Source of the DNA: Chloroflexi bacterium UBA4733
GTDB lineage: Bacteria > Chloroflexota > UBA4733
Assembly: GCA_002404055.1 (NCBI GenBank)
Contig: DHIZ01000228.1
Location: 22,350 to 44,528 of the forward strand
Reading direction: 5' to 3'
DNA length: 22,179 nucleotides
How positions within the stretch are numbered: the stretch's first letter is position 1; each line of letters starts with the position of its first letter. Both the position numbers and the translations under genes were made by a program. The notes under the pieces are model-generated. The model made no database searches, was not told the origin of the DNA, and saw nothing but the letters and a program-made list of their open reading frames with translations. Shown here piece after piece: positions 14,089 through 22,179 of this stretch.

Positions 14089-16337
14089 GCACGGTGCTAT
14101 CCGGCACGCCCCACGCTGAGCCTCCAGTTTCCACTGCCCTTTCCCAGCACTGGCGCCACGGCGCAGGGAGTTTCCTGCCCGTGCTACTGCTCTGTGTACT
14201 CTGTTTGCTTGACTATGGTCGTTTGGTCATACCCGGCCCCTGGCCACCACAATACGTCGCCTTGAGCGACTTCAGCCGCCAGTTCTATCCGTTTCAACAC
14301 TTCGTCGCCCAGCGTCTGGCCGCCGGACAGTTGCCCACCTGGAATCCCTACCTGTACGCCGGCCATCCGCAACTGGCCGATCCGCAAACCGCCGTCTTCT
14401 CGCCGCTCGGGCTACTGATCAACCTGACGGCCGGGCACGTAGACCTTTGTTATGTCGCGCTGGAGTGGCGGGCCGTCATTGATTACACGCTGGCCTCCCT
14501 CTTCGCCTACCTGTTCTTTCAGCGTCTGTCAGCGTCACGAACGGGCGGTCTCGTTGGCGCGCTCTGCTTCACCTTCGGTGGTTTCCTGTCTTCCTATCCG
14601 CTCCCCCAATTGCCCTTGTTGGAGACAGTGCTCTGGCTACCGCTGCTGCTCTACTGCGTCGACGGCACGCTGGCCTCGGCGCGGCACGGCACAGCCTGGG
14701 CCGTGGCGACCGGACTTGCCGGGGGGGCCATGGTGCTGGCCGGCCACGCCCAAACGGCAATGCTGGCCGCCTATACGGTTGCCGCGTTCGCCGCATACCG
14801 CGCCATGGCGTTGCGCCCGGCCTGGCCGCCGCTCGCCGGCCGCGCCCTGTTGGCCGTATTGATCGCCGGCGGCATTTCGGCAGCACAACTCTTGCCCACC
14901 CTGGCCTTTGCGGGCGAAAGCACCCGCGCGCATCTCAGCTTTGTCGAGGCCGGCGGCGGCTACGACTGGCACGACTTTGTCGAGTTGTTCTTTCCCGGCG
15001 GCATCTTTCAGCGCACCTACTACATCGGCATCCTGCCGCTGGCGCTAGCCGCCATCGCCGCCACACGCCGCGCCGGCGCCTTCTGGCTTGGCCTCTTCCT
15101 GATCAGCGCCATCGTCGCCATGGGGGCACACACCCCGCTCTTTCACCTGCTGTATGCCGCCGGCCCGGGCTTCGCCGCCTTCCGCGACCAGGAGCGCGCC
15201 GCTGCTATCGCCGCCTTCGCCTGCTGCGCGCTGGCAGCCCAGGGGGCGAGTGTGCTGGTGGAAAAAGGGCAGCAGTCGCAGCCCCTTCCGTCTCTCCTCT
15301 CCGTCCTTATCACACTCCCGACAATCATCGCTGGCCTGCTGCTCTGGCCTCAAGGCTCAACGCCGGGCGGCTCGGTGGCAGCAATGCCACCGCACCTGAA
15401 CGTGTTCACCGCCGGTTTGCTGGGGGTGACTGCCGTCGCGCTGCTGGTGTTCACCTTTCGCGGCCAGTTGCCGCGGCGTGACGTTGGCGTGCTGATCGTC
15501 GTCGTCAGCACCGTCAACCTGCTTTCGGCAGGGGCGCAGTTGAACCGAGCCGACGCCATGCCCGCCGCCCCGCCAGATGTTACGGCGACGCTGCGCTGGC
15601 TGGCTGCGCAGCCCGGTCCCTTCCGCGTCGGCAACTCCAGTGACAACGTCATCACCAACGACCTGGGAACCGAGTTCTCGGTTCCCGGGCCATTCGGCGA
15701 CTCACCGATCGAAGCCCGCCGCGTTGCCGACCTGATTGCGGCTGCCGGCGGCTACCGCACCTGGCAGTTCTTTAGCGTGCAGTTTGTCGTCACACGCCGG
15801 CCGCCCGGTGACGGCTTCGTGGAGGCGCATCGCCAGGGTGACCTGGTGACCTACCGTATGCAGTACGGCTTGCCACCCGCCTGGGCAGTGCGTGATGTGC
15901 GTGTTGCCACCTCGGCCGGCCAGGCTCAGCAGCTCACGGTGGCGTTGCCGCAGCCGGGAACGGCCGCCGTCCTGGAAGGACAACCGGACCTCGCCATTGC
16001 CGGTCCGACCCCGCCGCAGGCGCAACGGGAGACCTGGCTGCCGAGCGCTCCCGGTAGGCTGCTGCTTTCGGCAACGTCCAGCGATAACGCCGTTCTGGTG
16101 ATCAGTGAGCCATTCGTCCGGGGGTGGACGGCAACACTCGACGGCCGGCCGACGCCGCTCTACCACGCCGACGCGGCACTCATGGCGATCGGTCTGCCGG
16201 CAGGTTCCCACAGCATCGCCTTGCAGTATCGCCAGCCTGGCCTACGTGAGGGACTGGCTCTGGCCGCCCTGGCCCTCCTCCTGGCGTTTGGCACACTCCT
16301 GTTGCATTTCCGCGCCACTGGCCGCCGTCGTGCCTGA
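14085..16337 (+). CDS. YfhO-type multi-pass membrane protein (GT-C fold)
   Basis: A 750-residue polytopic membrane protein. I chose the ATG at 14085, overlapping the upstream stop as ATGA; an in-frame GTG at 14028 would add 19 residues inside the acyltransferase gene. After the first helix (FLPVLLLCVLCLLDYG) a family-typical extracytoplasmic loop carries D62 in VALSDFSRQFYPF, and WNPYLYAGHPQLADPQTAVFSP follows. About ten further helices run to residue 500. A soluble beta-rich domain follows with the YfhO-like closing motif PFVRGWTATLDGRP and AGSHSIALQYRQPG, then a last helix. YfhO proteins are linked to lipoteichoic acid or glycolipid glycosylation. Middle member of the acyltransferase operon. 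Confidence 0.85.
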   Translation: MSTVLSGTPHAEPPVSTALSQHWRHGAGSFLPVLLLCVLCLLDYGRLVIPGPWPPQYVALSDFSRQFYPFQHFVAQRLAAGQLPTWNPYLYAGHPQLADPQTAVFSPLGLLINLTAGHVDLCYVALEWRAVIDYTLASLFAYLFFQRLSASRTGGLVGALCFTFGGFLSSYPLPQLPLLETVLWLPLLLYCVDGTLASARHGTAWAVATGLAGGAMVLAGHAQTAMLAAYTVAAFAAYRAMALRPAWPPLAGRALLAVLIAGGISAAQLLPTLAFAGESTRAHLSFVEAGGGYDWHDFVELFFPGGIFQRTYYIGILPLALAAIAATRRAGAFWLGLFLISAIVAMGAHTPLFHLLYAAGPGFAAFRDQERAAAIAAFACCALAAQGASVLVEKGQQSQPLPSLLSVLITLPTIIAGLLLWPQGSTPGGSVAAMPPHLNVFTAGLLGVTAVALLVFTFRGQLPRRDVGVLIVVVSTVNLLSAGAQLNRADAMPAAPPDVTATLRWLAAQPGPFRVGNSSDNVITNDLGTEFSVPGPFGDSPIEARRVADLIAAAGGYRTWQFFSVQFVVTRRPPGDGFVEAHRQGDLVTYRMQYGLPPAWAVRDVRVATSAGQAQQLTVALPQPGTAAVLEGQPDLAIAGPTPPQAQRETWLPSAPGRLLLSATSSDNAVLVISEPFVRGWTATLDGRPTPLYHADAALMAIGLPAGSHSIALQYRQPGLREGLALAALALLLAFGTLLLHFRATGRRRA

Positions 16338-18207
16338 TGTGAGCAGGATCCGGAAACTGGTCGCCCCCGCACTGCTGTTGCTGGCGGCCTGGCTCCTACG
16401 CTCCTGGCATCTTGCCTTCTATGACTTTCGCGGTGACGAGGTCTTCGGCATCGACTACGCCACGGCGCCACTCAGCCAGGTGATTGGCATGTTGGCGACG
16501 GGTGAACCACATCCACCACTGTTCTACCTGCTGCTGCACTGGTGGATACCCGTTGCTGGTAACGGCGCCTACGCCCTGCGCTGGCTCTCCGCGGCCGGGG
16601 ACACACTTGCTGTGGTGCTGCTCTATGTGCTGGGTCGTCGCCTGGCCGGGCCGGTGGTGGGGCTTGTCGCCGCCCTGGTGCTCACGCTGGCGCCGTACCA
16701 CATCTGGAACGCCCAGGATGCCCGCATGTATACGCTGGCTACGGCCTTCGCCACCGCGGCGATCTACTGGGCCTGGCGACTGCTGAGAGACGACCAGCCA
16801 CGTCGGTATGCCGTGCCGGCCTACACGCTGACGATGCTGCTAGCGCTGTACACGCACTACTACAGCATCTATGTCTGGGTGCTGATGAACGTGTTTGCGG
16901 TCTCCCTGTTCGCGCGGGGATTCCATACTGATGTCGCACGCCTGCGCCGCTGGGCTCTCGCTCAGAGCATTGTGTCCTTGTGCTACGTCCCCTGGGTCAT
17001 CTTCGCCTGGCAGACGCTTACCACCTACCACGGTAACGCCGGATCGCCGTCACTCGGCAGCGCCGTACACGACGCACTTCGCACGTTTGCCCTGGGCTGG
17101 GACCTTCCGCCCCGCCTCGACTCGCTGCTCCTGCCGGTCTATATCGTCGGTTTGCTGCTGGGCTGCATCGCCCTGCTGCGCCTGCGCCAGGGCCGGTCTG
17201 CCCTCCTGCTCATGCTGCTCTGGCTACTCGTGCCGATTGAGGCGATCTGGTTCGGCTCTCGGACGCGGCCTATTTTTGATGTGCGCTACCTGATTGAAGC
17301 TTCACCGCCCTTTTACCTGCTGCTGGCCCTCCCCGCCGTCTGGTGGCAACGCCGGTCTTACCCGATGGCGCTGCTCGGCGCTGTGAGTGTCGCAGCGGTC
17401 CTTGTACCGCTGCTCCCGGCACTGTGGTCTCTCTACTTTTACCCCACGGACGGTCGCGGGCACGCCTACTTGGCGCTCGGTCAGTACCTGGTCAACCATG
17501 CCTCAGCGGCCGATGTGATCGTCGTTAATCACCTGGACCCTGTCGTCCGCTACTACGCGCAGCGCAGCAAGGTAACAGCGCCGCTCATCATCGAACCGGT
17601 ACAGCAGGATGAGAGCCCCCAGCGGTTGAATGCCGACCTGACCCGAATCACCACCGGCAAAGGACACATCTGGCTGATTCCCGACGACATCGGCGCCTGG
17701 GACGGTCACCACACGGTGCTGGCCTGGATGCGCCGTCACCTGCAGGCGCTGGGGCAGGTCGCCACCGGCTTCCACGTCATCGAGTTTGCTCCCTGGGTAC
17801 CGACGGCTCCCCTTGACCTGACCTTTGCAGATACCCTCACGTTGACCGGGGTCACGCTGCCGGCGACGAGTCCAACAGCGGGCCAGGATTGGCAGGTGGT
17901 CCTCTTCTGGACTGCCCCCCGCCCGACGCTGCAGAGCGAGACGGTGAGCCTGCAACTGCTCAATGCCGCCGGCCAACTGACGGCCCAGTTGGACGCCGTT
18001 CCTCAGAATGGACAGGCGCCGACGATCGGCTGGTTACCCGGCGAGACGGTTCCTGACCCGCACACGCTGCACTTGCCGACCAGGCTACCGCCCGGTCGCT
18101 ATACGCTCAACGTCGCCGTCTACCCCTCCGGCGGGGGTACACGCCTGGCCGTCCCCGGCAGTCCCGGCAACCTGGCGCCAGTCGCCGCCGTCACGGTAAC
18201 GTCGTAG
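16330..18207 (+). CDS. GT39-like membrane glycosyltransferase with C-terminal beta module
   Basis: A 625-residue GT-C glycosyltransferase; these use polyprenyl-phosphate sugars outside the membrane. The frame extends upstream to 16105 within the YfhO gene, but the first plausible starts are GTG at 16330 (8-nt overlap) or 16339, with no clear ribosome site. After helix one, FRGDEVFGIDYA has the D36-E37 pair expected of the catalytic loop. GEPHPPLFYLLLHWW and NAQDARMYTLATAFA are PMT/ArnT-like signatures. About ten helices follow. Residues 495-625 form a soluble beta-sandwich ending GWLPGETVPDPHTLHLPTRL then PPGRYTLNV, homologous to the tail of the convergent protein at 18191-21328. The last 17 bp overlap that gene. 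Confidence 0.88.
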   Translation: MPDVSRIRKLVAPALLLLAAWLLRSWHLAFYDFRGDEVFGIDYATAPLSQVIGMLATGEPHPPLFYLLLHWWIPVAGNGAYALRWLSAAGDTLAVVLLYVLGRRLAGPVVGLVAALVLTLAPYHIWNAQDARMYTLATAFATAAIYWAWRLLRDDQPRRYAVPAYTLTMLLALYTHYYSIYVWVLMNVFAVSLFARGFHTDVARLRRWALAQSIVSLCYVPWVIFAWQTLTTYHGNAGSPSLGSAVHDALRTFALGWDLPPRLDSLLLPVYIVGLLLGCIALLRLRQGRSALLLMLLWLLVPIEAIWFGSRTRPIFDVRYLIEASPPFYLLLALPAVWWQRRSYPMALLGAVSVAAVLVPLLPALWSLYFYPTDGRGHAYLALGQYLVNHASAADVIVVNHLDPVVRYYAQRSKVTAPLIIEPVQQDESPQRLNADLTRITTGKGHIWLIPDDIGAWDGHHTVLAWMRRHLQALGQVATGFHVIEFAPWVPTAPLDLTFADTLTLTGVTLPATSPTAGQDWQVVLFWTAPRPTLQSETVSLQLLNAAGQLTAQLDAVPQNGQAPTIGWLPGETVPDPHTLHLPTRLPPGRYTLNVAVYPSGGGTRLAVPGSPGNLAPVAAVTVTS

Positions 18208-21200
18208 CTGGGCTTGGCGCTACCATCACGTCCTCCAGGGTAACGGCGTCATCCGGCGCCGGCGGCACAGTGGGTAGACGGGCGCCGGTGGCCGGCAGAT
18301 ACCAGCCCACCTGGATATGGTACCGTCCCGGCGACAGGTTGGCGGGCAACCGGAGTTGCCGGGGATCAGCGACCAGTTCGCCCGGTGCCCACGCCGACGT
18401 CGGGTAACGCCCCGCCAGCGGCGGCGCGTCGGCCTGAGCGACGAGCGTGCCCGCCGCATCCAGCAGATGGACGAACACCGTGTAGTCACTCGTCGGCGTA
18501 CCCAGCGCCAGCCAGCGCAACGGGACGCTGATCGTCGTGCCGGGCTGCGCCGGAACGTCCGGTAATCGCTGGCCTGGCGGTGCAACCAGGCCAATGGCGG
18601 AACCGAAGCGCTCCGCCACTGGCAGGCCGGCCGGCGCCGACGGTGCTGCCACCTTCACAGTGGCCAGCGTCAGCCGCGGCGCGACCTGGCCGTTCGGGCC
18701 GGCTAATGGCTGCAAGGCGCCGCCCGGAGCAAAGCGCTGGAGGCTGAGGGTGTACACCCCCGCCGCCAGCCCAGCGGGCAACGGCAGACGGAATCTATAG
18801 GGAACATTCTCCCCAGCGGACCAGAGGGTACTGAAGCGCAGGTCCACGTTGCCGTAGCTCTGGGTCTGCGCGACCGGCTGGCCGCGCCCGTCCAGCAGTT
18901 GAAAGGCAAACACCTGGTCGCCGGCTGTGGGGCCGGGTACTCGCAGCGTCAGGTCGAGCTGGAGCGTCGTGCCGGGCTGCACCGCTGGCAGCCGGCCAGC
19001 GGTGAGACCCTGCAGCCGCAGCGTGATGACCTGCGGTATCGCTGGCACAGCAGCCGACGCACAGGGTAGCGTCACCGGCCCGAGGATGGCCGGCGCGCCG
19101 GCGCCTACCGCCAGGCCGACGGTGAACGTGCCGGGGCAGGGCGCACCGGCCGCGGCCGGCGGCAATGGGATAGGGATATGGTCAAAAACGACCATCCCGG
19201 CCGGCCAGCCTGTCGTGGTCACCGTGCCGAGGCGCGGACCGCGTGTGCTGCTGGCCAGGACCCGTCCGCTGGCGGAGAGCACCTGGATCGTCGCCTGCTC
19301 ATTGCCGGCCGGCGCACGCTGCACCAGCCAGGCGGTTTCCAGGACGGGCGTTGCGCCCCAGAAGGGCGACCGCACCACCCGCCAGGCGGCAGCCTGCAAC
19401 GGCTGCGCCCTGCTTGGTACGGCCGGCAATAGCCAGGCGGGCTCGTTGGCCGTGCCCATCAGCGCGGCAAAGGAGAGCGCGGGAACGGCGCCGCTGAGAC
19501 CGATGCCGAGCAGCACCACGGCGCCTGCGCCGAGCAGCACGGGCCGCCCGGCTCCCAACAGCAACCGGAGCGCCAGCAACACGGCAACCAGGGTGATACT
19601 GCCGCCGACAATCTCCACCGTCGTGAGCCGTCGGGCGACGACCAGGCGGTGCGTTCCGGCCGGAATCGCCACACGCAGGAGGCCGCTGCCGTCCGGCGAG
19701 ACCGGTACATCCAGGTTATCTACCTGCGCCTGCCAGCCGGGAAAGTACCATGTCCCAAGCGTGATCGTCGTCGCTTGCTGAACCTGATAGGTGAGGGTGA
19801 AGGCGTCGGCGCGCCCGGTCAGCGCGGTGACCTGCAACGCGGTCGTGGCGGGTGATGGGACAAGGGCGACAGGAACAGCCGGCGATTGCCCCGGCGCCCA
19901 GCGCGGCAGGAATAGGCCGCTCCCGGTGGTGCCGTAGCCACCGATGAGTTCACGGCGCATCTGCGCCGGCCAGGTGATGGCGCCGGTGGCGATGCTGACC
20001 GGGTCGGGACGCAGGTAGAGCAGCGCCGGCACGATAGCTAGCGTAATGCAGCCGGCAGCGAACAGCAGCCGCCAGCGCGCCGGCGCCGCACCTATCAGCA
20101 GGCCCAGCAGCAACGCGCTGGCCAGGCAGAGCGGGCCGGCAAAGCGCCAGGGGAACTGCAGCAACGTGAGGTGCGACGCTGTCCGCCAGAACGGCAGAGA
20201 CAACGAGGTGAGGAGAAATACCGACAGCAGGCAGGAGAGCGCGAGTGCCGGAACAAGGCCGCGTCGCCGGGCTGCGCCGCGTCGGAGGAGGAGGAGTGAC
20301 GCAGGCGCCGCCAGCCAGGCGAGGGTGCTCGGGCCGGCGCCGAACTCACCATATGCGCTCGGTGCGACACTGAAGTTCCACCAGAAGCTGCCGGCCGCAT
20401 ACCAACCCCAACCAGGAACGGCAAAGCGGCGTTCGACAAGTGCCCAGGGGTGGAGGAGCTTGGCATAGAAAGCCGGGTCGTCGGGAATGCGGGCAAGGTG
20501 CGTGAACGCTTGCCACTGCCAGGCGGGCAGCAGGAAAAATGCTGCCAGACCGACGGCAAGCAGCGGCGCCGCCAGTAGCGGCAGCACAGCGCCAGCACGT
20601 TGCTGCGGCGCACGGCTCGCCAATCCTCTCCACACGAGCAGCAACCAGACGGCCGCGAAGAGCGGCAGAAAGGTGAGGACGCTGAGATTGTGGCAGAGTG
20701 GCACGGTCGCCAGCGTCAGGGCGGCCAGGACCAGCGACCGCCGGGAGTCCGCGCCAGTATGGGCGACGGCGCCGAGCCGGAGCAATGCCCCCAGGGCCAG
20801 CGCGGCACAACTGGCGGCGCTCAACTCAGCCAGATCAAGGCGCACGTAGGCATTGGCCAGCGTATACGGAGCGTAGAGGTAGGTGACGGCGCCCGCGCAG
20901 GCCGCAACCTGTCCGGCTACCGAGCGTAAGCAACTGTAGGCGCCCAGCGCTCCCAGCAGCAGTGCCAGCGCCACCGCCAGTTTGACCGCAGTGATCGGCG
21001 CGATGCCGAGGAGCGTCAGCGCCGCCGGGAAGACGTAGGCCAACGGCGAGTACACGCCAAAGAACGGGTAGCCAAAACCGAGTGCCAGATTCGGCTCCCA
21101 GCGTGGGAGCAGGTTGCCCACGACGCCCGCCTCACGCCAGGCCGTGGCGAGAGCCAGCACCCGAACGACGTGTTCGACACCGTCGTGCCCCTCGATGAAA

Positions 21201-21328
21201 CCTGGGAGCAGTAACGGGCTGAGTGCGGGCAGGGAAAGGAGAAGCAGTAGCGGCAGGGCAGGCCAGCGCCGTCGTGTGGGTGGCGCGCTGATCGCCGTTG
21301 GAGGCAATGGTGCTATTGCACCCACCAC
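18191..21328 (-). CDS. Giant PTPS-related membrane protein with two C-terminal beta modules
   Basis: About 1045 residues from the GTG at 21328. The open frame runs back to 21694, but that part is antisense to the pilin gene and lacks a membrane-protein character, so I trimmed it; GTG 21325 and TTG 21307 are other starts. The N-terminal half is the membrane 6-pyruvoyl-tetrahydropterin-synthase-related domain (PTPS_related, GT-C-like): PGFIEGHDGVEHVVRVLALA, then LLPRWEPNLALGFGYPFFG and VYSPLAYVFPAALTLLG, with about twelve helices to residue 460. A YfhO-like beta region (TLGTWYFPGWQAQVD, AGTHRLVVARR) follows. Two beta-sandwich modules close it at about 760-895 and 906-1045, the latter with SAWAPGELVADP and SPGRYHIQVGWY. 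Despite the domain name, pterin synthesis is not implied. Confidence 0.85.
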   Translation of the reverse strand: MVGAIAPLPPTAISAPPTRRRWPALPLLLLLSLPALSPLLLPGFIEGHDGVEHVVRVLALATAWREAGVVGNLLPRWEPNLALGFGYPFFGVYSPLAYVFPAALTLLGIAPITAVKLAVALALLLGALGAYSCLRSVAGQVAACAGAVTYLYAPYTLANAYVRLDLAELSAASCAALALGALLRLGAVAHTGADSRRSLVLAALTLATVPLCHNLSVLTFLPLFAAVWLLLVWRGLASRAPQQRAGAVLPLLAAPLLAVGLAAFFLLPAWQWQAFTHLARIPDDPAFYAKLLHPWALVERRFAVPGWGWYAAGSFWWNFSVAPSAYGEFGAGPSTLAWLAAPASLLLLRRGAARRRGLVPALALSCLLSVFLLTSLSLPFWRTASHLTLLQFPWRFAGPLCLASALLLGLLIGAAPARWRLLFAAGCITLAIVPALLYLRPDPVSIATGAITWPAQMRRELIGGYGTTGSGLFLPRWAPGQSPAVPVALVPSPATTALQVTALTGRADAFTLTYQVQQATTITLGTWYFPGWQAQVDNLDVPVSPDGSGLLRVAIPAGTHRLVVARRLTTVEIVGGSITLVAVLLALRLLLGAGRPVLLGAGAVVLLGIGLSGAVPALSFAALMGTANEPAWLLPAVPSRAQPLQAAAWRVVRSPFWGATPVLETAWLVQRAPAGNEQATIQVLSASGRVLASSTRGPRLGTVTTTGWPAGMVVFDHIPIPLPPAAAGAPCPGTFTVGLAVGAGAPAILGPVTLPCASAAVPAIPQVITLRLQGLTAGRLPAVQPGTTLQLDLTLRVPGPTAGDQVFAFQLLDGRGQPVAQTQSYGNVDLRFSTLWSAGENVPYRFRLPLPAGLAAGVYTLSLQRFAPGGALQPLAGPNGQVAPRLTLATVKVAAPSAPAGLPVAERFGSAIGLVAPPGQRLPDVPAQPGTTISVPLRWLALGTPTSDYTVFVHLLDAAGTLVAQADAPPLAGRYPTSAWAPGELVADPRQLRLPANLSPGRYHIQVGWYLPATGARLPTVPPAPDDAVTLEDVMVAPSPATTLP

Positions 21329-21357
21329 ACCGGCCAGCGGGCCGCTGCCTCCCCCAC
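21313..21357 (-). other. Possible 14-codon leader ORF overlapping the giant gene's start
   Basis: A GTG at 21357 has AAGGAG exactly 6 nt upstream, the best ribosome site near this gene, but it opens a different frame of only 14 codons (three Trp in WPVWW) ending TAG at 21313. The main frame's candidate starts (21328, 21307) have no such site. It may be a coupling leader, or a frameshift near the true start. Confidence 0.25.
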
Positions 21358-21527
21358 GCTGGTCTCCTTCACGCCAGTACCGGCTCCGGCCAGTATACGC
21401 CCGTGTCCACCGAAAGTACCGACCACACCTGGTACGTCTTCGCCATAGGCGAAACAGGCAACCGCCGGTAGAGTCTAGCCGTACTGCGAATCCGTACTGA
21501 AGTGACGTGAACACGAAGGAGAAAACA
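21329..21527. other. Divergent spacer between the giant gene and the pilin
   Basis: On the minus strand TATACT (21397-21392) is a good -10 for the giant gene, with a poor -35. On the plus strand, a hairpin TTCGCC-ATA-GGCGAA lies within about 21440-21455, and CCGTACTG occurs twice with 5 bp between (13-bp period) near 21480-21500, just before the pilin ribosome site. The region is unlike a known riboswitch. Confidence 0.35.
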
Positions 21528-21710
21528 ATGACTCTGGCAATCGCTCGGATGCTCAGCACGTGGACAGCCTTCCGCAAGAGCCAGGAAGGCCAGGGGCTTG
21601 TTGAGTACGCCCTCATCATCGCCCTGGTCGCAATCCTGTTGGTGGTGGCTCTGACGGCCCTCCAGGGCCAGCTCTCCTCCGTCTTTAGCAACATCAGCGG
21701 CGCACTGTAG
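21528..21710 (+). CDS. Flp/Fap-type pilin precursor
   Basis: A 60-residue prepilin. I chose the ATG at 21528 because AAGGAG lies 6 nt before it; an upstream ATG at 21507 would add seven residues. A basic leader (MLSTWTAFRKSQ) ends at the class III prepilin-peptidase site G-QGLVEY, with E at +5 and Y at +6 after cleavage. The hydrophobic helix ALIIALVAILLVVALTAL and a short Ser-rich tail follow. Flp pilins build tight-adherence (Tad) pili on the cell surface. No other tad genes lie in the window, so assembly genes must be elsewhere. A strong terminator follows 20 bp later, so it is transcribed alone. Confidence 0.93.
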   Translation: MTLAIARMLSTWTAFRKSQEGQGLVEYALIIALVAILLVVALTALQGQLSSVFSNISGAL

Positions 21711-21730
21711 ACCCGCAGCCAAAGTCAGAC

Positions 21731-21770
21731 AAGGGCCGGGCGGCCCAACGACGCGCCACCCGGCCCTTTG
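21731..21770 (+). terminator. Rho-independent terminator after the pilin gene
   Basis: AAGGGCCGGG (21731-21740) pairs perfectly with CCCGGCCCTT (21759-21768) to give a 10-bp GC-rich stem, with a further T at the 3' foot. The T-run is short (three T), but the stem is by far the strongest in the window and begins 20 bp after the stop. Confidence 0.8.
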
Positions 21771-21797
21771 GCATGCCTAACTCCTGCCCCGTATCAT
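21768..21797 (+). promoter_or_regulatory. Sigma70-type promoter of alaS
   Basis: TTGGCA (21768-21773) and TATCAT (21792-21797) are 18 bp apart; each matches five of six consensus bases. The -35 starts in the foot of the pilin terminator. The start would be near 21804, leaving a leader of about 95 nt. No T-box sequence was found in it. Confidence 0.6.
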
Positions 21798-21898
21798 GCT
21801 CCAGGATCGTTGCGCCGTCGACCATGCACCGTTGCCGCAGGGCTTGGTGCTGAGAACCGGCGATGGCGGCGGCAGAGCAGGCGGTGGGAGTGCGTGGC

Positions 21899-22179
21899 AT
21901 GGCGGGCTTGACGGGCGATCAGATTCGGGACACCTTCCTGCGCTTCTTTGCCGAGCGCGGCCATCTGGTTGTGCCAAGTTCCTCGCTGATTGCCGCCAAG
22001 GAATCCGGCCTCATCTTCACCACCGCCGGCGTCGACCAGTTCCTGCCCTACATGCTCGGTCACGTCGAGCCGCCATCCCGCCGCCTGGCCTCCGTCCAGA
22101 AGGTGTTCCGCACCACGGATATCGAGGAGGTGGGTGACGACATTCACAACACCTTCTTCGAGATGCTCGGCAACTGGTC
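21899..22179 (+). CDS. alaS: Alanine-tRNA ligase, N-terminal part (runs off the right edge)
   Basis: The first 93 codons of alanyl-tRNA synthetase, the class II enzyme that charges tRNA-Ala in the cytoplasm. The ATG at 21899 has GGGAG 8 nt upstream; an in-frame ATG at 21863 would add 12 unrelated residues. The sequence is family-typical: TGDQIRDTFLRFFAERGH, then VVPSSSLIAA, LIFTTAGVDQFLPYMLG, SVQKVFRTTDIEEVGDD and NTFFEMLGNW, which include motif 1 and the start of motif 2. DDIHNTFFEM differs a little from the usual RHHTFFEM form. The gene has no stop before the edge. It is transcribed separately from the pilin gene by its own promoter. Confidence 0.95.
   Translation, partial: MAGLTGDQIRDTFLRFFAERGHLVVPSSSLIAAKESGLIFTTAGVDQFLPYMLGHVEPPSRRLASVQKVFRTTDIEEVGDDIHNTFFEMLGNW

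Noticed and set aside
21400..21527. A cyclic-di-GMP (GEMM) riboswitch before the pilin, suggested by ACAGGCAACC
   Set aside because: The diagnostic GACGCAAAGCC block and the tetraloop-receptor arrangement are absent.
21329..21694. N-terminal extension of the giant membrane protein
   Set aside because: It would run antisense through the entire pilin gene and is Arg-rich; no start with a ribosome site is found there.
21798..21898. T-box leader before alaS
   Set aside because: No conserved T-box sequence and no antiterminator-terminator pair was found; the strong hairpin belongs to the pilin gene.

Overview
The window is GC-rich, densely packed bacterial chromosome. Gene content suggests a member of the Chloroflexota (inferred from family resemblance only): very large GT-C/YfhO-type membrane proteins with extra C-terminal beta domains, a PatA-like acyltransferase, Tat-exported DUF5666-like proteins, a lone Flp pilin, many GTG/TTG starts. 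No phage, transposase, CRISPR array or rRNA was seen; the window reads as ordinary chromosome with some accessory envelope and sensory islands.

Left region (1-4600, all minus strand). A PAS histidine kinase and a NarL/LuxR response regulator overlap by 4 nt. Downstream of them lies a promoter with two or three NarL-type 7-2-7 dyads phased at 23-24 bp. It leads into a 17-cysteine protein that is translationally coupled (TGATG) to a Tat-signal DUF5666-like protein, whose reading frame is broken by one in-frame TAG. A small hypothetical gene and a second DUF5666-like gene, cut by the window edge, follow. A Uma2-family protein lies upstream of the kinase. The kinase/regulator plus cysteine-rich operon is the most unusual unit here and looks like a signalling system with its own output operon.

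Middle region (4700-11700). A formylglycine-type sulfatase is followed by a convergent lipoprotein with a Thr/Pro linker, an OmpR/HAMP-kinase two-component pair, a small excisionase-like helix-turn-helix protein, tRNA-Gly(CCC), a histidine phosphatase, a VIT1/CCC1-type metal transporter and a Fur-family regulator. The regulator carries the complete PerR ligand set. A PerR-like box lies over the -10 of its own good sigma70-type promoter, which suggests peroxide- and iron-responsive autoregulation.

Right region (11800-22179). A FlgD-Ig-like lipoprotein diverges from a three-gene plus-strand operon: a PatA/LpxL-type acyltransferase, a YfhO-type membrane protein and a GT39-like glycosyltransferase. 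A very large PTPS-related membrane protein converges on it with a 17-bp tail overlap. The two convergent proteins end in a homologous beta-sandwich module. Together these genes look like envelope glycolipid or glycan synthesis in the membrane. The window closes with a Flp-type pilin, a strong rho-independent terminator, and the promoter and first 93 codons of alaS.
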